Below are positions 54,353-63,983 of a stretch of 64,000 nt of DNA, one piece after another; position 1 is the stretch's first letter; each line of letters begins with the position of its first letter. The DNA is from JAAYJG01 sp964450305. Lineage in GTDB: Bacteria > Bacillota > Clostridia > DSM-8532. The position numbers and the translations under genes were made by a program. Under the pieces are notes generated by a model. That model was given only the letters and a program-made list of their open reading frames with translations. It was not told the origin of the DNA and made no database searches. Location of the stretch: positions 13,987 through 77,986 of the forward strand of contig CAYVFB010000003.1 in the NCBI GenBank assembly GCA_964450305.1, given 5' to 3'.

Positions 54353-56539
54353 TTACTTATTATTTCGTGTAATTTCAAACACATCCGGAACCCTCCGGAT
54401 ACGGTTAATAATTCTTTCAAGCTGTTCAGTGTCGGTAATTTCCACTGTTAAATTCATCATCGCCACATTGTCCCTGGTGGTCCGGGCATTAATGGCCTTC
54501 AGCGGGATTCGGGCATCGCCGATGACATTGGTGATTTCCATCAGAATCTGTGTGCGATCATGGGCCTTGATGGACAGCTCAGCCTGATAGGAGGCTGCTT
54601 TTCCCTTATACCAGCTGACTTCGATAAGCCGGGTATCTCCGTCGATGGCATTGACTACATTAACGCAGTCATTACGGTGAACGGATACGCCTCTGCCCCG
54701 GGTGATGTAGCCGATAATGCTATCCCCGGGTACAGGGTTGCAGCATTTGGACAGCCGAACCAGGCAATTGTCCACGCCCTTGACAATCACACCGCTTTCG
54801 GGAATTTGTTGCTGTTTTTTCTTCTTCGCCTTATCTGGTTCTTTACCGGTTTCCAGGAGAATTTGTTTTTGTTCATCAGGTGGCAGGGTTTTCCTGTATT
54901 CTTCATACAGGCGTGTAAATACCTTGCGTGCGGTAATTGCATCCAAGCCGATGGCCGCATACATTTCATCGATTCCGTGGAAATTATATTTCTTCAGCGC
55001 CAAATCGATTAAGTCCTGCTTTAGAAGCTGCTGCGGGCTGACTGCGTGCTTCTTCATCTCTTTTTCCAGCAGTTCCCGGCCTCGCTCTATATTTTCTTCT
55101 CTTCTCTCTTTTTTAAACCATTGATTGATCTTGCTTCGGGCCTGGGATGTCTTCACCTTCTTCAGCCAGTCCCTGCTGGGTCCCTTACTGGCTGATGATG
55201 TGATGATCTCAACGATATCCCCGTTTTGAAGCTCATGATCCAGGGTTTCAATTTTTCCGTTCACCTTTGCGCCGATCATCCTGTTTCCGATGGCGCTGTG
55301 GATCGAATAGGCAAAATCAATGGAGTTTGAACCTGCCTTCAGGCTTTTGACATCTCCTTTGGGCGTAAAAACAAAGACCTCATCGGTGAACAGGTCGATC
55401 TTCAAGTTCTCCATGAACTCATCGGGATCCTGTGTTTCCTTCTGCCAGTCCAGAAGCTGTCGAAGCCAGGACAGCTTGCCGTCCAACTCATCTACCTGCT
55501 TTGGGCCTTCCTTGTATTTGTAGTGAGCGGCGATACCAACCTCTGCAACCTTGTGCATTTCCCAGGTTCTGATCTGTACCTCGAAGGGGATGCCTTCATG
55601 GCCAATCAGCGTAGAGTGCAGGGATTGGTACATATTCGGTTTGGGCATGGAAATGTAGTCCTTGAACCTGCCAGGCATTGGCTTGTATAGTTCATGCACC
55701 AGGCCAAGCACGGCATAGCAGTCCTTCACTGAATCCACTATCACCCGAATGGCGAACAGGTCAAATATCTGATCCAGATCCTTGTTCTGGTTTTTCATTT
55801 TGTTGTAGATGCTGTAGAAATGCTTTGGACGCCCGTCGATTTGGGTTTGTATCCCCAATTCCCTTGACTTTTCTGCTACGGTTTCGATGATCCTGGCGAT
55901 GTATTCCTCTCGTTCCTTACGTTTCTTGGCGATTTTTTCCACAAGGTCGTAATAGGCCTTTTCATCGAGATATCGGAAGCACAGATCCTCCAATTCCCAT
56001 TTGATCTTATAAATCCCCAGGCGATGTGCCAGGGGCGCATAGATGTCAATGGTTTCCCGGGCGGTCTCCAGTTGCTTGTCCCGGGGCTTGAACTTCAGTG
56101 TTCTCATGTTGTGCAAACGGTCGGCCAGCTTGATGATGATCACCCGGATATCCTTGGACATGGCCAAAAACATTTTCCGGAAGTTTTCAGCCTGAATCTC
56201 CTGCTTGTTGGTGTAGGGCAGCTTTGTCAGCTTCGTTACCCCATCCACCAGGTTCGCAACCTCTTCACCAAAGTGCTTCAGTGTTTTTTCATAGGTCAGA
56301 TCTGTATCTTCAACGGTATCGTGCAGCATGCCGGCCACGATGGTAGTGGTGTCCATTTCCATTTCAGCAAGAATACAGGCCACCTGTAACGGATGGGTTA
56401 CAAAAGGCTCACCCGAGCTTCTTTTCTGCCCTTCATGGGCTTCCTTCGCAAAGTGGTAGGCTTTGTCGATCAGCTCTCTGTTATACTCTTTTCCGGTTGA
56501 GTCCAGTTTTTCCAGCAACCTTTTGTACTCTTTAATCAT
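54353..56539 (-). CDS. relA: Bifunctional (p)ppGpp synthetase/hydrolase
   Basis: A 728-residue Rel protein. The N-terminal HD hydrolase is intact (FVTHPLQVACIL, GMLHDTVEDTDLT, then KLADRLHNMRT), followed by the synthetase domain (RPKHFYSIYNKM; DLFAIRVIVDSVKDCYAVLG), TGS (VFVFTPKGDVKSLKAGSN), a conserved helical/zinc-finger region with KCCNPVPGD and a C-terminal ACT domain. It makes and degrades (p)ppGpp in the stringent response. GGTGA precedes the ATG. It starts 10 nt after recJ. Confidence 0.97.
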   Translation of the reverse strand: MIKEYKRLLEKLDSTGKEYNRELIDKAYHFAKEAHEGQKRSSGEPFVTHPLQVACILAEMEMDTTTIVAGMLHDTVEDTDLTYEKTLKHFGEEVANLVDGVTKLTKLPYTNKQEIQAENFRKMFLAMSKDIRVIIIKLADRLHNMRTLKFKPRDKQLETARETIDIYAPLAHRLGIYKIKWELEDLCFRYLDEKAYYDLVEKIAKKRKEREEYIARIIETVAEKSRELGIQTQIDGRPKHFYSIYNKMKNQNKDLDQIFDLFAIRVIVDSVKDCYAVLGLVHELYKPMPGRFKDYISMPKPNMYQSLHSTLIGHEGIPFEVQIRTWEMHKVAEVGIAAHYKYKEGPKQVDELDGKLSWLRQLLDWQKETQDPDEFMENLKIDLFTDEVFVFTPKGDVKSLKAGSNSIDFAYSIHSAIGNRMIGAKVNGKIETLDHELQNGDIVEIITSSASKGPSRDWLKKVKTSQARSKINQWFKKERREENIERGRELLEKEMKKHAVSPQQLLKQDLIDLALKKYNFHGIDEMYAAIGLDAITARKVFTRLYEEYRKTLPPDEQKQILLETGKEPDKAKKKKQQQIPESGVIVKGVDNCLVRLSKCCNPVPGDSIIGYITRGRGVSVHRNDCVNVVNAIDGDTRLIEVSWYKGKAASYQAELSIKAHDRTQILMEITNVIGDARIPLKAINARTTRDNVAMMNLTVEITDTEQLERIINRIRRVPDVFEITRNNK

Positions 56540-56549
56540 GAAATCACCG

Positions 56550-58718
56550 TCATTCTACCACCTGTTGCAGCGTCTGTAAAAATGAATACAGCTGCGAATC
56601 CTCCAAAGATGCTTTTTCAAGGATCTCGGTCAACTTCAGATCGTAATCGCCTTTTTCGGTACAGGCAAAACGGATGATATCCAGTTCATCAAAAATAAAC
56701 ATTCCGGATAACAGCTTGAAATAATTCATCCTGACCTTGCCCATGCTAAGCTGCCGCGAAAGATGGAACAGCTGCCCGCGGTTGAGTGTTTGGCTTCCGA
56801 GCGTTTGAAGGTGCCGATACAAAACCGCCAGATCATCCCTGGAAAGCTTGATATCATCAGGCCTTACCCTGTGAGTATTAATCCCATTATAAATCCATTC
56901 CTCGTCATAATCAAGACATTCCACCTTTTCAGCGGCCTCCGCCAATGCCTGGTTTCTGGTGATTTCAGCTTCGGGTACGCGAATGGCCTTTACCATCAGC
57001 TGAACGCTTCTTTTCCCCATGTATTCGTTAATGTTCGGTGTAACCAGCAGATCCAGCTTTCCATTCAATTCTATGTACGGTTCCAGCTCCCCTTTGCGAA
57101 AAGCGACAGCCTGAACCTGTTCATTTTCATTCCCTACCACAAGGCGCAGGTGAGCACCAGATGCTCCCATGCGTTTTTTTTGCAGCACGGTCACCTGGTT
57201 CAGCCTGAAAACCGGGCTGTCATTTCCTTCTCCAAAGGGAGCCAAGGCTTGCAGCGCTTCAACTGTCTGCAGCTTTATATCTTCAACACGGGCTTGTGCA
57301 TCGATTTTTATTCTGTGCTGCGCAGGGTTCTTTGCAAAGGTTAAAGCGGCAAAAGTGTTTATTCTCTGTTTGAAACGCGGGATATCAGAAGTTTTTATGG
57401 TCAAACCGCCGGCCTGCTCATGACCGCCGTATTTGACAAGCAGTTCCCCGCAATGCTCCATCGCTGAATAAATATGAAAGCCCTCAATGCTTCTGGCCGA
57501 TCCGATCGCGGTTTCTCCCTGTACAGAAAGAACAAAGCATGGTTTGAAATACTGCTCGGTCAGCATTGAGGCGACAATACCAATAACGCCATGGTGCCAG
57601 CCATCCCCATGGACAACAATCACTTTATCGTCCTTAAAGGATGAATCGGCTTCAATAACCTCGATGGCTTTTTGCAGGATATCTTCCTGGGTTTTCTGAC
57701 GCAATACATTGTCCTGATGCATTTGCCTGGCAATGCTTTCTGCTGTTGCTGGATCGGTTGCAGTAAACAGTTGAACCCCGCGTGAGGCATCCCCCATCCG
57801 CCCGGCGGCATTGATTCTTGGGGCCAGAACAAAGCCCAACAGCCAGGTGTCAATCTCCCGGCCATTTACTTCGGATACCTTCAGCAGCGCCTGTATACCT
57901 GCATTGGGACGTCTTTGAATTTTTTTCAGCCCGGCCCAAACGATAATTCTGTTTTCACCGGACAGCTCTACAATATCGGCAACCGTTCCCAGTGCGGCCA
58001 AATCAACGTACTCCAGATATCTGTCGGCAAGGTCCAGCCGAATACACAGGGCCTGCACCAGCTTGAATGCGATCCCGGCCCCACACAATTTGGTGAAAGG
58101 ATAGCTGTTATTTTCAAGATGGGGATTCACAACGGCCAGTGCTTGTGGAAGGCTGTCGGGGTTCGGTTGGTGGTGATCGGTGATAATGATATCCATTTTA
58201 CGGTTTTGCGCGGAAAGGCCCTGTTGAAGCTGCTCCAGCCTGTCTCTGGCTGAAATGCCGCAGTCCACTGTGATCATCAGGTCGAAAGGATTTGACAGCA
58301 AAAAGGTGACTGCCGCTTCGGAGATGCCATAGCCTTCATCCATGCGATCGGGTATATAAAATGAAACATCCATGCCGATGGATTGGAAGAACTGATGCAA
58401 AATGGATGTTGCGGTGATGCCATCCACATCGTAATCCCCATAGATGATTATCTTTTCCCCCGCTTTGCACGCATCCAGGATTCGGGCTGTGGCAGTTTCC
58501 ATGCTGGGCAGCAGCAGCGGGTCATGCAGGTTTTTGATAGAGGGTCTTAGAAAAGCCTGAATCTCCTCCGGTTCAAAAAAGCCTCTTTTCGCCAGAACCT
58601 TCGATAAAAGAGGGGGAATATTTAATTGCTCCTGTATGTTTTTCGCGTTTTCCCCGGCTGTTTCGGACTGTTCATATACCCACAGGGTTTTGTTGCCCAA
58701 ATAAAAATCTTCTATCAT
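56550..58718 (-). CDS. recJ: Single-stranded-DNA exonuclease RecJ
   Basis: A 722-residue DHH-family nuclease. DHH motif elements include IIYGDYDVDGITATSIL, the MITVDCGIS Asp, IITDHHQPNPDSLP (DHH), and the DHHA1 region with GGHEQAGGLTIK. It acts 5' to 3' in recombination and repair. An extra ~140-residue C-terminal part follows the OB-type domain, as in Firmicutes RecJ. GGAGG precedes the ATG. In many Clostridia apt lies between recJ and relA; here it is missing. Confidence 0.95.
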   Translation of the reverse strand: MIEDFYLGNKTLWVYEQSETAGENAKNIQEQLNIPPLLSKVLAKRGFFEPEEIQAFLRPSIKNLHDPLLLPSMETATARILDACKAGEKIIIYGDYDVDGITATSILHQFFQSIGMDVSFYIPDRMDEGYGISEAAVTFLLSNPFDLMITVDCGISARDRLEQLQQGLSAQNRKMDIIITDHHQPNPDSLPQALAVVNPHLENNSYPFTKLCGAGIAFKLVQALCIRLDLADRYLEYVDLAALGTVADIVELSGENRIIVWAGLKKIQRRPNAGIQALLKVSEVNGREIDTWLLGFVLAPRINAAGRMGDASRGVQLFTATDPATAESIARQMHQDNVLRQKTQEDILQKAIEVIEADSSFKDDKVIVVHGDGWHHGVIGIVASMLTEQYFKPCFVLSVQGETAIGSARSIEGFHIYSAMEHCGELLVKYGGHEQAGGLTIKTSDIPRFKQRINTFAALTFAKNPAQHRIKIDAQARVEDIKLQTVEALQALAPFGEGNDSPVFRLNQVTVLQKKRMGASGAHLRLVVGNENEQVQAVAFRKGELEPYIELNGKLDLLVTPNINEYMGKRSVQLMVKAIRVPEAEITRNQALAEAAEKVECLDYDEEWIYNGINTHRVRPDDIKLSRDDLAVLYRHLQTLGSQTLNRGQLFHLSRQLSMGKVRMNYFKLLSGMFIFDELDIIRFACTEKGDYDLKLTEILEKASLEDSQLYSFLQTLQQVVE

Positions 58719-58742
58719 ATAACCTCCACTTACATGGGGCGA

Positions 58743-58771
58743 TTTACATTGGGGACAGGTTCCTATGTAAA
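58743..58771 (+). repeat. GGGGACAGGTTCC module flanked by TTTACA/TGTAAA, copy 1
   Basis: Framed by TTTACA and TGTAAA, with GGGGACAGGTTCCTA inside. A second copy lies inverted at 59105-59133. The modules bracket the 45-bp tandem repeat. Confidence 0.7.
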
Positions 58772-58839
58772 TTTTCTATAAAACCCGGGTCCCCATGCCT
58801 GATTGATTTTCTTGTACTATTTTATCATGAACCCTTTGC

Positions 58840-59078
58840 TTCGTTCCATATACAAGTTGTATACGAGAAATTGAATACAGTTCCTGAGTTTTATGCACAA
58901 GTTGTATACAGGAACCTGAATACCGTTCCCGGGTTTCATGCACAAGTTGTATACATGAAATTGGATACCGTTACCGGGTTTCATGCATAAGTTGTATACA
59001 GGAACCTGGATACCGTTCCTGGATTTCATGCAAAAGCTACATACAGGAACCTGGATATTTTCCCGGATTTCACTTAAC
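58840..59078. repeat. 45-bp tandem repeat, five copies
   Basis: (A)AGTTGTATAC-type cores start at 58854, 58899, 58944, 58989 and 59034: an exact 45-bp period. Each unit also holds a (C/G)GTT(C/A)C(C/T)(G/A)GGTTTCATGCA-like segment. The period is a multiple of three, so a 108-codon minus-strand ORF (58817-59143) reads through it with a 15-residue repeat. That ORF has no ribosome binding site and overlaps the inverted module, so I treat it as noncoding. Confidence 0.8.
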
Positions 59079-59104
59079 CAAGGAATCACGACCCCGGTCC
59101 TGTT

Positions 59105-59133
59105 TTTACACAGGAACCTGTCCCCGGTGTAAA
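59105..59133 (-). repeat. GGGGACAGGTTCC module, inverted copy 2
   Basis: Complement of the 58743-58771 module with three or four mismatches: on the minus strand TTTACA-CC-GGGGACAGGTTCCTG-TGTAAA. Confidence 0.7.
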
Positions 59134-59141
59134 TGCCATGC

Positions 59142-59171
59142 AAAAAGCCCGAAGGCTAGCTTCGGGCTTTT
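59142..59171. terminator. Bidirectional terminator downstream of rpsU
   Basis: AAAAGCCCGAAG pairs with CTTCGGGCTTTT, with T-runs on both strands. It lies 100 nt past the rpsU stop. Confidence 0.9.
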
Positions 59172-59271
59172 AGTTTCCAAAATGCTAAGGGTCATCCCTT
59201 AGTGCTCAGGCTTATGCCTGAAATGCATGCACTGTAATGCTTTTTGGAGAGCCTTTGTCAATGCCTGCACC

Positions 59272-59448
59272 TTATTTTGTCTTTCTCTTTCTTGCAGCTT
59301 CGGACTTCTTTTTCCGCTTCACACTGGGTTTCAGGTAATGCTCTCTTTTTCTGACCTCTGCAAGAACACCTGACTTTGCGCATTGACGCTTAAACCTCCT
59401 GAGCGCACTATCAAGGGACTCATTTTCTTTTACTCTGATTTCGGACAC
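59272..59448 (-). CDS. rpsU: 30S ribosomal protein S21
   Basis: A 58-residue S21 protein: SEIRVKENESLDSALRRFKR, then the basic tail HYLKPSVKRKKKSEAARKRK. The correct start is the GTG at 59448, preceded by GGGGAGGG, which gives the exact family length; the upstream ATG at 59472 would add eight residues of ribosome-binding-site sequence. Confidence 0.96.
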   Translation of the reverse strand: MSEIRVKENESLDSALRRFKRQCAKSGVLAEVRKREHYLKPSVKRKKKSEAARKRKTK

Positions 59449-59591
59449 ATATATCCCTCCCCTCTGTATCATACAGTCGTGCCGGGGAATTTATTCCGTC
59501 GTGCATCGCTAAACAAGCTTCGCACAAAGCACATATCTTATTATATAATAGTGCTGCAAACTCCGTCAACCTTTTTCTTCACTTACTACCA

Positions 59592-59936
59592 TCATATGAT
59601 CTTTTCAGTGAAGACTGTTCCTCCAAGCACATGATAATGCAGGTGCGGAACGGTTTGTCCTCCGTCCTTCCCGCAGTTCACGATGACACGGTAGCCTTTG
59701 GCATTGATTTTTTTAGTGCCGGCAACTTTCTGTATAGCCAAATGAACCTTTGTTACAATTCCAACATTATCCTGGTTCAATGCTTCAAGGCTCTCAATAT
59801 GCTTCTTCGGAACCACCAGCACATGAACCGGTGCCGCAGGATGAATGTCCTCAAATGCAAGAACATCGTCATCCTCGTATACCTTTGTGGATGGGATTAT
59901 TCCTTCAATGATCTTACAAAAAATACAATCCGCCAT
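59592..59936 (-). CDS. HIT-family nucleotide phosphoramidase (HinT-like)
   Basis: A 114-residue HIT protein. The N-terminal CIFCKIIEG, the ILDxHPxAPxHxL-like core VLAFEDIHPAAPVHVLVVPKKH and the catalytic triad HLHYHVLGG are present. It hydrolyses AMP-lysine-type phosphoramidates or related nucleotides. AAGGAGGG precedes the ATG. It sits between alaS and rpsU. Confidence 0.95.
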   Translation of the reverse strand: MADCIFCKIIEGIIPSTKVYEDDDVLAFEDIHPAAPVHVLVVPKKHIESLEALNQDNVGIVTKVHLAIQKVAGTKKINAKGYRVIVNCGKDGGQTVPHLHYHVLGGTVFTEKII

Positions 59937-60077
59937 ATCTATTCCCTCCTTGTACCATCGGAAACGGTTCTGTTAACAGATTATTCTGTTCATTTTGCTC
60001 ATAACACTTCAGGTTCATTGTGGACTGACACATTGATGACTGCCGAAATGTCATTTCTGTGTTCGCTTTCACTTCCA

Positions 60078-62720
60078 TTATTTTTGCAAAGCAGCCTGGA
60101 CCATCTTCAAGGCAATCTCCAGAGCCCTGTCAATACCGGAAACATCTTTTCCGCCGGCCTGAGCCATGTCGGGCCTTCCGCCTCCACCGCCGCCTGCAGC
60201 CTTTGCAGCCTCAGCAATGATCTTTCCGCAGTGAATTCCCCGGCTGACTGCCTCCTTTGAGGCCGAAACAATAATGTTGACTTTGCCGTCCAAACCTGAG
60301 GCTAAAACCACAACGGAATCACCCAGCTTGTTTTTCAGCGTATCGGAGGTATTGCGAAGCCCGTTCATATCCAACTGATCCATTCTGGCACAAAGTACCT
60401 TTATCCCGGCGATTTCCTGTACCTTATTCAGGATGTCATCCAGCGAACTGTTGACCATTTTAGTCTTTAAAGCTTCCAGTTCCTTACGCAGGCTGCGCAG
60501 CTCATCATTCAGGCTAACAACCTTTGCGGGTGCTTCATCCGACGAAGCTTTTACAGCTTGAGAAACTGATTGTAATAGCTTTTCCTTCTCCTTGTACCAC
60601 GAAATTGCGCCCGTCCCGGTTAAGGCTTCTATACGCCTGACACCGGCGGCTATTCCGCTGTCAGAGAGAATTTTTATCAACCCGGCCTCACCCGATGCCT
60701 TGATATGGGTGCCTCCGCACAGCTCCTTGCTGTAATCACCAACCGAAACAACGCGCACCATGTCCCCGTACTTTTCACCGAACAAAGCTTCGGCACCTTC
60801 GCTTTTCGCCTCATTAACAGCCATAACCCGTGTGGTGACAGGGTAATCCGCCAAAATAACTTCGTTGATCTGCTGCTCAACGGCTTCGATCTGCTCGGAG
60901 GTTAATGCTGAGAAATGGGTGAAGTCAAAGCGCAGCCGATCCGGCGATACAAAGGACCCTGATTGATGGATATGATCCCCCAGAACATTTTTCAAAGCCC
61001 TTTGAAGGATATGGGTGGTGGTATGGTTTCTTGCCGTACTCTTTCTTTTCTTTACATCGATACTGGCCGTAACCGTTTCACCCACTTGAACCATACCGTT
61101 GTCGATCCTTCCCAGATGAAGGACCTTCCCGTCGGCAGTTTTCTTACAGTCGGTAACCTGCATGGTAAAATTCTTCCCGGTGATGATACCAGTGTCTCCA
61201 ACCTGTCCGCCGCTTTCGGCATAGAAAGGTGTTTTATCAAGCACCAGCGCAATCTCATCATCCATCTGCGCAGATTCGGAAAGCTGGCCATCTAAAACAA
61301 TAAACTTCGCGTTCGCACTGGTTTCAACCTCTTCATAACCCGTAAACTCGGTGGTGAAAAGCTTGTGTTCGCCGGTAAAGAGATCCTTTTCCCAGGCAGA
61401 GCCTTCCTTTTTCAGGTGTGCTTCACGGGCTTTTGCCTTCTGTTGCTTCATTTCCGCCATAAAGCCTTCCTCGTCCACCTGTATGCCGTTCTCCTGGGCG
61501 ATTTCCCTCGTTAAATCCACCGGGAAACCATAGGTATCATGAAGCCTGAAAACCATATCGCCGGTGAGGGTATTGTTCCCATTTTGCCTGACCTGTACAA
61601 TATATTGATCCAGAATGGTCATTCCCTGGTCTACGGTAGCATAAAATTTTTCTTCCTCGATAGAGATGACCTTTTTAATATAATCCCGTTTTTCTTCCAT
61701 ATGCGGGTAAGCGCCCATGGAGGTATTGATCACCGTATCGGCCAGCTTTGCCAGGAAGGTTTCTTTGATTCCCAGAAGCCTTCCATGCCGCGCGGCACGA
61801 CGGATTAACCTTCTTAAAACATACCCGCGGCCTTCGTTGGACGGCAGAACACCATCGGAGATCATCATGGATGCGCTTCTGCAATGATCCGTAATGACGC
61901 GGATTGAAACATCCTTTTTCTTGTCGCTGCCATATTCAACTGCAGCAAATTCACATACCTGATCAAGAACCGAGCGAATGGTGTCCACCTCAAAAAGATT
62001 GTCCACCTGCTGCATAACACAGGCAAGTCGTTCGAGCCCCATTCCGGTGTCAATATTCTTTGATTTAAGTGGTATATACGTCATGTCCTTCTGACGTTCG
62101 AACTGCGTAAACACCAGGTTCCATATCTCGACATGACGGTCGCAATCGCATCCGACGGTGCAGCTTTCCTTGCCGCAGCCCTTCTCTGGTCCGCGGTCGA
62201 AGTAGATTTCAGAACAAGGACCACAGGGGCCGATGCCATGCTCCCAGAAGTTGTCTTCCTTGCCCATTCTGAAAATTCTGCTTTCAGGCAGACCAACATC
62301 CTTGTTCCAAATATCGTAGGCTTCATCATCTTCCAGATAAACTGAAACATTTAGCTTTTCTGCCGGAATGCCCAGCACCACAGTGAAAAATTCCCACGCC
62401 CATGCAATCGCTTCCTTTTTAAAGTAATCCCCAAAAGAGAAATTGCCAAGCATCTCAAAAAAGGTGCCGTGTCGGGCGGTTTTCCCCACATTGTCGATAT
62501 CCGGTGTACGGATACATTTCTGGCAGGTCGTAACCCTTTTGGACGGTGGAACCTCCTGGCCGGTGAAATAAGGCTTTAAGGGGGTCATCCCGGCGTTGAT
62601 CAAAAGGATACTGGGGTCGTTGACCGGTACAAGCGAAAAGCTGGGCAACCGTAAATGCCCTTTGCTTTCAAAGAAAGAGAGATATTTTTCGCGCAACTCG
62701 TTTAATCCAAATTTTTGCAT
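60078..62720 (-). CDS. alaS: Alanyl-tRNA synthetase
   Basis: An 880-residue enzyme of standard architecture. N-terminal class II catalytic domain (SFFESKGHLRLPSFSLVP; NAGMTPLKPYFTGQ), tRNA-recognition domain (RGYVLRRLIRRAARHGRLLG), editing domain with HTTTHILQRAL and CGGTHIKASGE, then a coiled C-Ala region ending with GGGGGGRPDMAQAGG. GAGGA lies before the ATG. No T-box precedes it. Confidence 0.98.
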   Translation of the reverse strand: MQKFGLNELREKYLSFFESKGHLRLPSFSLVPVNDPSILLINAGMTPLKPYFTGQEVPPSKRVTTCQKCIRTPDIDNVGKTARHGTFFEMLGNFSFGDYFKKEAIAWAWEFFTVVLGIPAEKLNVSVYLEDDEAYDIWNKDVGLPESRIFRMGKEDNFWEHGIGPCGPCSEIYFDRGPEKGCGKESCTVGCDCDRHVEIWNLVFTQFERQKDMTYIPLKSKNIDTGMGLERLACVMQQVDNLFEVDTIRSVLDQVCEFAAVEYGSDKKKDVSIRVITDHCRSASMMISDGVLPSNEGRGYVLRRLIRRAARHGRLLGIKETFLAKLADTVINTSMGAYPHMEEKRDYIKKVISIEEEKFYATVDQGMTILDQYIVQVRQNGNNTLTGDMVFRLHDTYGFPVDLTREIAQENGIQVDEEGFMAEMKQQKAKAREAHLKKEGSAWEKDLFTGEHKLFTTEFTGYEEVETSANAKFIVLDGQLSESAQMDDEIALVLDKTPFYAESGGQVGDTGIITGKNFTMQVTDCKKTADGKVLHLGRIDNGMVQVGETVTASIDVKKRKSTARNHTTTHILQRALKNVLGDHIHQSGSFVSPDRLRFDFTHFSALTSEQIEAVEQQINEVILADYPVTTRVMAVNEAKSEGAEALFGEKYGDMVRVVSVGDYSKELCGGTHIKASGEAGLIKILSDSGIAAGVRRIEALTGTGAISWYKEKEKLLQSVSQAVKASSDEAPAKVVSLNDELRSLRKELEALKTKMVNSSLDDILNKVQEIAGIKVLCARMDQLDMNGLRNTSDTLKNKLGDSVVVLASGLDGKVNIIVSASKEAVSRGIHCGKIIAEAAKAAGGGGGGRPDMAQAGGKDVSGIDRALEIALKMVQAALQK

Positions 62721-62817
62721 GATGAATCCTCACTCCAGTCCAACTGCATTCTGTCTCGATTCAGGCAGTCCGCAGTGATATATTTCAACTCATTTCAAAA
62801 GCCAACCTGAAAAAGCA

Positions 62818-62884
62818 GAAGGGTTTTAGGTTATTCTGGCATTTTGCTCTCTCAAGTATACTAAAACCCTTTGAAAGTCGTCAA
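62818..62884 (-). promoter_or_regulatory. alaS promoter within a hairpin-capable region
   Basis: Minus strand: -35 TTGACG (62879-62884), 18-bp spacer, -10 TATACT (62855-62860). AAAGGGTTTTAG at 62862-62873 (minus) can pair with CTAAAACCCTT at 62819-62829, so the promoter spacer itself is complementary to the early leader. Confidence 0.7.
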
Positions 62885-62945
62885 GTGCCGTATAAATTAT
62901 TCAGGCATTCTGGGAACTCGATTTGGCGGCCTGCCAGGCCAATAG

Positions 62946-63983
62946 TTATCCCGATACAAACCGATACAGCCTTTTTAGCAGTATTTTCAGCATTGCCACC
63001 AGTGGTACGCTGAACAGGAGTCCCAGCATCCCGAACAGCTTCCCGCCAACAATGACAGCCAGTATCGTAGTGACCGGATGCAGGCCAAGCTTCCCTTCCA
63101 TAATTCTTGGTGACAGGTAGATGTTATCTACTTGCTGCACCACCAGAAAAACAATCGCTGTCCATAGTGCCATCCAGGGTGACATCGTTAATGCAACAGC
63201 CAGTGCGGGTACGGCACCGATATATGGACCAAAGTAGGGTATGATGTTGGAAACCCCTCCAATAAAGCCAAGAAGCGGCGCATAAGGCATTCCGATAAGA
63301 ATAAGCCCCAGTGTTTCAATGATTGAAATGATGATCGCTATGATGATCTGCCCCTGGATAAACCGTAAAACAACCTGATGAATATCCCGGAAGAAGCAAA
63401 CCATTTCTCCTCTGATTGATTTTGGGAAGAAATACTTTATGTTGTTGACAAGATGTTCTTTGTCTTTCAGAATATAAAAGGACAATATCCATGCCAGCAG
63501 CACATCTAAAATGAATGATACTGTTTCCGGCAGAGTGGAAATAAAATCAATCATAGCCTGCGTGAGCCTTCCCTGTATTTTTGATAAGCTGTTATCCAGT
63601 TCTTTCAGCAGTTCTTGTTGCCAGCTTGAGGAAGTATTCCTTTCGATAAACCCTTTCAGGTTTTGAAAGAGTTCATCAAACATCTCCGGAAGTATTGTAG
63701 TGAGATCTTTTATGTTGTCAACAAGTATGGGAACCAGCCAGAACAAAATCACGAGGATGATAAGAAGGCTGAGTACAAAGGATATGACAACACCAAGCGT
63801 TCTGGGTACCTTCATCCTGTCGAGTGCTTCAACCAAAGGCAGAAGAAGGTATGCAACAACAATTCCAATTCCCAGTGGCATTAATGCCTGCAGAAAAACC
63901 TTTACATACCTTGTCATAAAAAAAAGAAGCCCTGCCAGGAGGGCTGCGAGAATACCAATTCGAATCCAACGACCTGCCTTCAC
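62946..63983 (-). CDS. AI-2E family membrane transporter
   Basis: A 345-residue polytopic protein with about eight membrane segments. Family features include the N-terminal pair of helices followed by VVAYLLLPLVEALDRMKVPR, and a C-terminal segment IPYFGPYIGAVPALAVALT and LSPRIMEGKLGLHPV. Members export small molecules or exchange cations; AI-2 itself is not implied. The start is a GTG at 63983 with CGGAGGTG at a 6-nt spacing, so the gene appears complete within the window. Confidence 0.92.
   Translation of the reverse strand: MKAGRWIRIGILAALLAGLLFFMTRYVKVFLQALMPLGIGIVVAYLLLPLVEALDRMKVPRTLGVVISFVLSLLIILVILFWLVPILVDNIKDLTTILPEMFDELFQNLKGFIERNTSSSWQQELLKELDNSLSKIQGRLTQAMIDFISTLPETVSFILDVLLAWILSFYILKDKEHLVNNIKYFFPKSIRGEMVCFFRDIHQVVLRFIQGQIIIAIIISIIETLGLILIGMPYAPLLGFIGGVSNIIPYFGPYIGAVPALAVALTMSPWMALWTAIVFLVVQQVDNIYLSPRIMEGKLGLHPVTTILAVIVGGKLFGMLGLLFSVPLVAMLKILLKRLYRFVSG

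Noticed and set aside
58817..59143. 108-codon minus-strand ORF with 15-residue repeats
   Set aside because: Frame stays open because the repeat period is 45 bp; no ribosome binding site and it overlaps an inverted repeat module and the edge of the rpsU terminator.
62946..63983. Quorum-sensing AI-2 exporter
   Set aside because: The family name is historical; most members are not linked to AI-2 and no luxS is in the window.
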